Assembly (NCBI GenBank): GCA_002491165.1 | Contig: DKVK01000112.1 | Location: 1-20,380 of the forward strand | Direction of reading: 5' to 3' | From: Porphyromonadaceae bacterium UBA7180 | GTDB taxonomy: Bacteria > Bacteroidota > Bacteroidia > Bacteroidales > Muribaculaceae | DNA: 20,380 nt | Shown here: piece by piece, positions 15,716-20,380 of the stretch | Layout: every line of letters starts with the position of its first letter | Numbering within the stretch: the first letter of the stretch is position 1 | Program-made: the position numbers and the translations under genes | Notes under the pieces: model-generated | The model's database searches: none | What the model saw: the letters and a program-made list of their open reading frames with translations, nothing else | Told to the model about the DNA's origin: nothing

Positions 15716-17830
15716 ATGAAGCATGTCTACCCGATAATAGCATTTGCGACCGCTTCTGCCATAGCATTTCCAGCTACCGCACAGACCGAGATTGCTGACA
15801 GTGTGCCCTCTACCGAACTGCAAGAAGTCGTGGTGGAGGGAGTAACGCGCCGCATAGTGAAATTCGGCACCGAATATACCCCCGACAAGAAAGTGAAAAA
15901 AGCGGCCACCGACGCCACGCGCCTGCTCCAGTTGATGCAACTGCCGCAGCTGAAAGTATCGCCCGTCAGCGGCGACATAAAGACCCTGTCGGGCAAGGGA
16001 GTGTCGATGTTCATAGACTTTGTACCCGCCACCAAGGAGGAACTCGAGGGAATGCGAACCGACGACGTGCTGCGTATCGAAATCCTTGACTTCCCCGACG
16101 ACCCGCGCTTCAACGGCGCCGACCACGTCATAAACTTCATCATGCGCCGCTATGAATGGGGCGGCTATACCAAGCTTACCGGACGTGGCGGAGTTTTCGG
16201 CACAGACTACGGCGCAGGTGACATCTACTCCAAATTCGTGCGTCGGCGCTGGCAGTTCGACGCCTCCGCCAGCGCTACCGGACTTCACAACGACGACCAG
16301 TGGACTGACAGCCGCGAAACCTACCGCGACGTCGATTTTGGCGGTGTACATTATCCCGAAATAGTGCGTACCTCCGACTCGGGTCGCGACAACCTCACGC
16401 GCAGCAACAACCAGTACTTCTCGCTGCGTGCCCTATATAGGTCCGACAATATCCTGGTGCAGCACATAGCATGGCTTTCGAGAAACGAGACGCCTTACGA
16501 GCGCATGGCCTCCCACGTTTCGTTCATGCCCGAAATCGTTGCGCCGTCAGAGGCGCTGACGCGCAACAGTTCCCTCTCCTTCAATCCCGGAGTGAGCGGT
16601 TATTACCGTTTCATCCTCCCCAAAGGGAACACCCTCGACGTCAGCTGGAATTTCTCGTACGGCGCAAACAAGAATTATTCCCGCTACACATTGGGCGACC
16701 TCGACCCCATCGTCAACAATAACCGCGAGAAGGTGTACAACCCGACTGCCAACATTTCGTACTCCAAGAATCTGGGTCACGACAACACGTTCCGCACCGC
16801 GCTGATGACCTTCAACTCCATCTACGACACGCGCTACTTCGGCTCGCATACCGACCGGCAGAAACTCCTGTCGAGCGAGAATATGCTCTTCCTGGAATAC
16901 ATGCAAAACTGGGGCTTCGGCCTGAGCCTCTATTCGCGTGTGGGAATGTCATACGTCATCGGGCGCGTAAACAGCAAGACCACCCTGGAGCAGTGGAACC
17001 CGCGCCTCGGCGCACAGTTGCAGTGGAAAATCAATAACCACCATTCCGCCTCCATCGAGGGCTGGTGGGGAAATTCCCATCCGCAGCCCTCCACATCGAG
17101 CACCGCCCTTGTACAGACCGACGAGCTGATGTGGCTGCAAGGCAACCCCGACCTCAAAAATACCCTGTTCCAACAGACAACCGCCTCCTACACATATATC
17201 CCCAACAACCTGCTGAGCTTCTCCACACAGATAGAATACGAGCGCAACGGCAGCAAGCAGGCCTATGATTTCTACACTCTTCCGGGATACGACGGCCTCG
17301 TGCGCCGCAGCATAAACAGCGGCACGGCGCACCGACTCGAAGCCTTCGTGGGCGCCAACGCCACGTTGCTCAACGGTTCACTTGTGTTCGGCGCGCAGGG
17401 AACGTTCCACCGCGCCATCCTGACCGGTACCGATGCCATCGCCTCCTCATGGTTTACGGGCACGTTCCAGACAGGTTGCATGGTGGGTAACTTCAATGCC
17501 AACGTCTTTTACGAAACGCCGTCGCGGCAGCTCAACGCCTGGACCAACGGCTCCATCTACAAGGATAAATGCTCCTACGGCCTGAACGTGGGCTATTCCG
17601 TGGGCAACTTCAAGGGCCACCTGGGGTTCTACAACTGGTTTGACGGCGACGCCTTCACTTCGCGCCGGTTCGCCTCGCCGCGCTATAGCATCGACAGTCG
17701 CCAGTGGTCGCAGAACTGCTCGCGGATGCTGCGGCTGACGCTCACCTACACCATCCCCTACGGCAAGAAAGTGGAATACAACAACGAACTCTGGCAGCAG
17801 CAAGGCGCCGGAAGCGCCATCCTGAAGTAA
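15716..17830 (+). CDS. TonB-receptor-like outer membrane beta-barrel protein
   Basis: A 704-residue protein starting at the ATG at 15716; the in-frame TTG at 15710 is less likely. The signal peptide MKHVYPIIAFATASAIAFPATAQ is about 23 residues. Residues ~30-150 look like a TonB-receptor plug (LQEVVVEG..., LSGKGVSMFIDFVPATKEELEGM, VLRIEILDFPDDPRFNGADHVINFIMRR). The rest is a barrel with alternating aromatic strands and the PF14905-type (OMP_b-brl_3) features WNPRLGAQLQWKIN, WLQGNPDLKNT and SFSTQIEYERNG. The N-terminal carboxypeptidase-like domain common in this family is missing, and no SusD partner is adjacent. The transported substrate cannot be predicted. A terminator follows 50 bases later. 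Confidence 0.88.
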   Translation: MKHVYPIIAFATASAIAFPATAQTEIADSVPSTELQEVVVEGVTRRIVKFGTEYTPDKKVKKAATDATRLLQLMQLPQLKVSPVSGDIKTLSGKGVSMFIDFVPATKEELEGMRTDDVLRIEILDFPDDPRFNGADHVINFIMRRYEWGGYTKLTGRGGVFGTDYGAGDIYSKFVRRRWQFDASASATGLHNDDQWTDSRETYRDVDFGGVHYPEIVRTSDSGRDNLTRSNNQYFSLRALYRSDNILVQHIAWLSRNETPYERMASHVSFMPEIVAPSEALTRNSSLSFNPGVSGYYRFILPKGNTLDVSWNFSYGANKNYSRYTLGDLDPIVNNNREKVYNPTANISYSKNLGHDNTFRTALMTFNSIYDTRYFGSHTDRQKLLSSENMLFLEYMQNWGFGLSLYSRVGMSYVIGRVNSKTTLEQWNPRLGAQLQWKINNHHSASIEGWWGNSHPQPSTSSTALVQTDELMWLQGNPDLKNTLFQQTTASYTYIPNNLLSFSTQIEYERNGSKQAYDFYTLPGYDGLVRRSINSGTAHRLEAFVGANATLLNGSLVFGAQGTFHRAILTGTDAIASSWFTGTFQTGCMVGNFNANVFYETPSRQLNAWTNGSIYKDKCSYGLNVGYSVGNFKGHLGFYNWFDGDAFTSRRFASPRYSIDSRQWSQNCSRMLRLTLTYTIPYGKKVEYNNELWQQQGAGSAILK

Positions 17831-17883
17831 GCTCTCCCGACACTCCCCCAACGACAAAACCTCACCCAAAACATACGTTCAGA

Positions 17884-17918
17884 AAAAGAGTCTGCCCGCG
17901 CGTCGCAGACTCTTTTTT
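17884..17918 (+). terminator. Terminator of the barrel gene, overlapping the next promoter
   Basis: AAAAGAGTCTGC (17884-17895) pairs with GCAGACTCTTTT (17905-17916), with a 9-base loop, and runs into a T-tract ending at 17918. The last Ts and the next G form the -33 TTTG of the downstream promoter. Confidence 0.88.
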
Positions 17919-17946
17919 GCCAATCCGGAAAAAGTCATTATCTTTG
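17916..17946 (+). promoter_or_regulatory. Promoter of the small lipoprotein gene
   Basis: TTTG (17916-17919), 19 bases, TATCTTTG (17939-17946): a full consensus match, with the gene's ATG 21 bases after the box. Confidence 0.75.
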
Positions 17947-17967
17947 TGGCGCAATATCCAAGGAATT

Positions 17968-18219
17968 ATGAAGAGAATAAAGTTACGCACCATCGGAGTG
18001 TTTTCTACCCTTTGCGGCGTAGTGCTCGGAATTTTGGGATTTTCAGGCTGCAAGCAGCATAAGACGGCAGTGCGCCAGCCCGCTGAACCCGAAGAGCTGC
18101 CCGGCATGATGGTAATGTACGGTCCCCGGCCCGCACAGTACCAGAAAATAGAAGTGCAGCAGCCCGACTCTACCGACAACGGCCAGGACGCAGCGACAGG
18201 CGCCGAAACCGAGCGCTAA
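17968..18219 (+). CDS. Small lipoprotein (83 aa)
   Basis: The ATG at 17968 follows a complete promoter. The frame is open back to 17704, but those codons lie before the promoter and inside the barrel gene. Residues 1-28 form a lipoprotein signal (hydrophobic VFSTLCGVVLGILGF, lipobox GFSGC with Cys28). The mature part is 56 residues, polar and Pro/Gln-rich, with MVMYGPRPAQYQKIE at about 48-62 and an acidic, disordered-looking end. The 'LGFSGC ... MYGxP' pattern is reminiscent of the start of Bacteroidales radical-SAM-associated putative lipoproteins, but the larger domain of those proteins is absent. No radical SAM gene is adjacent. Function unknown. Confidence 0.75.
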   Translation: MKRIKLRTIGVFSTLCGVVLGILGFSGCKQHKTAVRQPAEPEELPGMMVMYGPRPAQYQKIEVQQPDSTDNGQDAATGAETER

Positions 18220-18248
18220 TCCGCCACGGCCACACTCCCTTCATCCCG

Positions 18249-18283
18249 ACCGCAGGACACGACTCTTGGCGTGTCCCGGTTTT
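18249..18283 (+). terminator. Terminator of the small lipoprotein gene
   Basis: GGACACG (18255-18261) pairs with CGTGTCC (18270-18276), extended by ACCG/CGGT outside, followed by TTTT. It lies about 30 bases after the stop. From here to 18443 nothing gene-like is seen. Confidence 0.8.
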
Positions 18284-18443
18284 CTGTGTGCTTACTGCGA
18301 GGAGGTTTGTGACGGGTTTGTGGTGCTTTAAGGTCCTTAAAGTCCCCGCTGCCTCTATTGCACTCTATTGCCGGGTAAAGGCGCCATCATGTGCCGGTAT
18401 CAAAAAATCCCGGTATTTTTCATCATTGTTGAAAAATAATTGC

Positions 18444-18451
18444 TATATTTG
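18444..18451 (+). promoter_or_regulatory. -7 box for the secreted-protein gene
   Basis: TATATTTG matches TAnnTTTG perfectly, 25 bases before the ATG at 18477. No TTTG stands at the normal distance upstream. Confidence 0.45.
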
Positions 18452-18476
18452 CGGCATGAACCAAACTCTTTAACTT

Positions 18477-19682
18477 ATGAAACAAATTTACGCCTTACTC
18501 CTGATTGCCGGCACCGTAGCCACGGCCGTGGCATCCCGGGCGGAAAACCGCCAGTCCGTAACCCTTCACCGCGCTCCCGCCACGGCCATCAGCGTCGCCG
18601 AAACGCCCGCCAAGATGCCCGCGCGGCAGACTCCCGGAAAGATGGTCATCTCCGACCTCGAAAAGCAGGTCTACGGCCGCTATACCTGCGAATACTATTC
18701 CCCCGTTCCCGACGAGAACAACGTCCCTTACGGCTGGTGCCAGGAACAGCCCCTGATGGTAGAAGACTTCCTTGGCGAAAGCGGAGACGTCAACATCGGA
18801 TACCTCTTCCTGCAATCCGCCATCCTCAAAGGGAAAGTGGACATGGAGAACGGCACACTTACCATCCCGTCGCGCAAAGCAATAACATATTACGAAGACC
18901 CGGATGACTACGACGACCCCGGAAAACCGGTCTACTTCGTGACCGTAGACGTCGTGAACGGCAAATATGCCGCCAACTACGACCGTCCGCTGGTATGCCG
19001 GTTCGAGCTCCATAACGGCATCATCACCAAAATGACCACCGACGACACCTGGGGGTATGTAGTTCAGGACAACGACGGCAACGACATCGGCTGGTTCGAG
19101 ATAGCACAGAACTCCAGTTTCTACCTCGGCCACGGCGAGATGGAATACACCGTCGGCGGCCAGACGCAGGCCACCGTCATCCACGCACAGAGCAACGGCA
19201 CCAAGGCATGGGTCTACAACGCCTTCCGCACCGGCTGGGAAACACCCATCGAAATCACCGTCAACGACCCCGCCAAGACCGCGCAGATTGTGCATCAGTC
19301 GTTCCTATCGGGCGAGGACCGCTACTTCTTCACCAACGCCGACCACGCCACCGAAGTGAACGGCATTATCCGCGACGTGGACTGGGATCTCGACAAACGT
19401 GACCCGAACCCCAACTCCGTGCTCGACTTCGGCAACATGAGCGTATGCAAAGAGGGTAGCCCGGAGAGCATCGCCGACTTCGGCAACGTCCGCTTCTACT
19501 TTAAGGAAGACGTCAGCGAAGACCACACCACGGCCATCCGCGACATAGAAGCCGCCGACGTCCTCGACGCCACGGTGCCGGTAGAATACTACAACCTGCA
19601 GGGCGTGCGCGTAGCCAACCCCGGCAAGGGCCTCTACATCCGCCGTCAGGGCATCCGCGCCGAAAAGGTAATCCTCCCATAA
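18477..19682 (+). CDS. Secreted protein with C-terminal sorting-type tail (401 aa)
   Basis: The signal peptide is MKQIYALLLIAGTVATAVASRA. The body (about 50-360) is acidic and strand-rich, with many Asp, Asn, Tyr and Trp. It opens with DLEKQVYGRYTCEYYS and later has GTLTIPSRKAITYYED, a pattern seen in calycin-like secreted Bacteroidales proteins, but no domain can be named firmly. Residues 368-401 form a compact tail: VEYYNLQGVRVANPGKG, then LYIRRQG and AEKVIL. This kind of tail is common at the ends of secreted Bacteroidales proteins and resembles type IX secretion sorting domains, so outer-membrane export is likely. It has a -7 box 25 bases upstream. A second gene with the same tail faces it 169 bases away. 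Confidence 0.75.
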   Translation: MKQIYALLLIAGTVATAVASRAENRQSVTLHRAPATAISVAETPAKMPARQTPGKMVISDLEKQVYGRYTCEYYSPVPDENNVPYGWCQEQPLMVEDFLGESGDVNIGYLFLQSAILKGKVDMENGTLTIPSRKAITYYEDPDDYDDPGKPVYFVTVDVVNGKYAANYDRPLVCRFELHNGIITKMTTDDTWGYVVQDNDGNDIGWFEIAQNSSFYLGHGEMEYTVGGQTQATVIHAQSNGTKAWVYNAFRTGWETPIEITVNDPAKTAQIVHQSFLSGEDRYFFTNADHATEVNGIIRDVDWDLDKRDPNPNSVLDFGNMSVCKEGSPESIADFGNVRFYFKEDVSEDHTTAIRDIEAADVLDATVPVEYYNLQGVRVANPGKGLYIRRQGIRAEKVILP

Positions 19683-19762
19683 TCAGCTCATCTACCACAA
19701 AGCGCAGACGTAGTTTTTTCTACAGAATGCACATCCGCTTAATTTTTAAAACATGCACAATT

Positions 19763-19805
19763 TTAGGGGAGGTAAACACTGGTTTCCGGTGTTTACCTCC
19801 CCTAA
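19763..19805. terminator. Perfect 17-bp inverted repeat between convergent genes
   Basis: TTAGGGGAGGTAAACAC (19763-19779) and GTGTTTACCTCCCCTAA (19789-19805) are exact complements around 9 bases. It lies between two convergent genes, 80 bases past the upstream stop. No T-tract follows on either strand, so it may stop transcription from both sides only weakly or act as an mRNA-end stabiliser. A small CAATCC/GGATTG hairpin follows at 19817-19834. Confidence 0.6.
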
Positions 19806-19851
19806 GACTGTTGTTACAATCCTAAAAAGGATTGACATTCCTTGTGCAATG

Positions 19852-20241
19852 TTAATACACAATCTTTTCTGCCTTGCCGCCGCTTACCATTATGTAGATC
19901 TCGCCTTTTACAGGATTGGAGGTGCGGATGCCTTGTAGAGTGAAGTATGCTTTCTCTGCATTGTCTCCGCTTTCAATAGAGTTTATTCCTGATTCCGGAA
20001 GCCTTACCCCGAAACAAGCGGATGAGTTGGTCCACCAGATGTAGTTTTCATGATAATCGGGCAGTTTTATACCGATGGCTTCTTTGGGGAAAGATATAAC
20101 GCCATCTTCCAGGGTGCCGAGATATTTTGCGTATTCGATGCGCATTTTGCCGGCCTGCATATCTTCGTAAGCTTTGGAGGTGATGTATATTTCGCCAGGT
20201 TTTTCATCGGAAACGCCGGTATGTTGTTGTGCGAGCATCAC
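19852..20241 (-). CDS. Short protein with the same sorting-type tail, probably 5'-truncated
   Basis: The longest frame (129 residues) begins with GTG at 20241, or ATG at 20238. Just upstream in the same frame the codons read IVFAVPSQ and then VMLAQQ, which looks like the end of a signal peptide, but a TGA at 20266-20268 cuts it off and no start codon precedes. Body segments such as GTLEDGVISFPKEAIGI and the tail YFTLQGIRTSNPVKGEIYI...GGKAEKIVY (99-129) match the end of the 401-residue secreted protein in kind. It may be a remnant of such a gene whose front has been lost, or an unusual short gene. GC content is lower than in its neighbours. No promoter match was found upstream. Confidence 0.6.
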   Translation of the reverse strand: MMLAQQHTGVSDEKPGEIYITSKAYEDMQAGKMRIEYAKYLGTLEDGVISFPKEAIGIKLPDYHENYIWWTNSSACFGVRLPESGINSIESGDNAEKAYFTLQGIRTSNPVKGEIYIMVSGGKAEKIVY

Positions 20242-20306
20242 TTGGGAAGGAACCGCAAAGACGATTCAGTGGAGCGGTAGCCCACGATTTTGGATCACTC
20301 CACCGC

Positions 20307-20336
20307 AAAAGAAAAGCCCCGGAGGTATCTCCGAGG
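20307..20336 (-). terminator. Terminator of a minus-strand gene lying beyond the window
   Basis: On the minus strand, CCTCGGAG (20329-20336) pairs with CTCCGGGG (20317-20324) around a 4-base loop, with one mismatch, and CTTTTCTTTT follows. It marks the 3' end of a transcript entering from the right edge. No coding frame for that gene is identifiable in 20337-20380. Confidence 0.65.
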
Positions 20337-20380
20337 GTAGTGTTTCACTGAGTGTGTCTGAGGCGAGTTCACTCAAGCCT

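Noticed and set aside
17704..17967. 88-codon N-terminal extension of the small lipoprotein
   Set aside because: Overlaps the barrel gene and the terminator, and lies before the promoter at 17916-17946.
18456..18473. Five-codon frame (MNQTL) just before the secreted-protein gene
   Set aside because: Its ATG lies at or before the expected transcript start, and the frame is too short to support.
20269..20303. GTGGAG/CTCCAC inverted repeat near the right edge
   Set aside because: Only 6 base pairs with a 23-base loop, and no T-tract or mobile-element feature. Likely chance.

Overview
The window looks like chromosomal DNA from a GC-rich member of the Bacteroidales, most plausibly a Muribaculaceae-type gut bacterium. 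The reasons are the Bacteroidetes promoter form (TTTG, 19-20 bases, TAnnTTTG) in front of several genes, A/T-rich start sites without Shine-Dalgarno sequences, the order DUF177-rpmF-fabH-era-der, a PF14905-type outer-membrane barrel, a fimbrillin-like lipoprotein, and secreted proteins ending in a 'YYNLQGVR..NP.KG.YI' tail. No rRNA, tRNA, CRISPR array, transposase or phage gene was seen.

Left part (1-3773, minus strand): a tight dTDP-L-rhamnose operon, rfbA-rfbC-rfbD-rfbB, with overlapping stop and start codons, followed by a 60-residue basic small protein. It is read from a well-formed promoter at 3742-3773. Back to back with it, a second good promoter (3864-3895) drives a 726-residue surface lipoprotein (3977-6157). 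That protein has a fimbrillin-like front and a glycine-rich, repeat-built back half, and its base composition changes abruptly near 5275.

Gap 6158-6622: no convincing protein gene. It holds several hairpins, a complete minus-strand promoter (6444-6474) that leads into no known gene, and, just upstream of that promoter, two identical 14-base direct repeats with a 21-base period (6485-6519). The arrangement resembles a LytTR-regulated promoter making a structured RNA of about 200 bases. This is the strongest candidate here for something undescribed.

Middle (6555-11282, minus strand): the housekeeping cluster DUF177 - rpmF - fabH - era - der, covering ribosome maturation and fatty-acid initiation. 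The rpmF-fabH and fabH-era spacers carry strong hairpins. The promoter of the cluster overlaps the only upstream start codon of the DUF177 gene, so its true start is unclear.

11440-14322 (plus strand): a four-subunit 2-oxoacid:ferredoxin oxidoreductase operon (KorD-, VorB/KorA-, KorB- and KorC-like), ended by a terminator.

Right part (14377-20380): separately expressed envelope and secreted proteins. They are an M23/LysM peptidoglycan hydrolase, a TonB-receptor-like outer-membrane barrel, a small lipoprotein whose promoter uses the preceding terminator's T-tract as its -33 box, a 401-residue secreted protein with a sorting-type tail, and, tail to tail with it, a short 5'-truncated-looking relative with the same tail.
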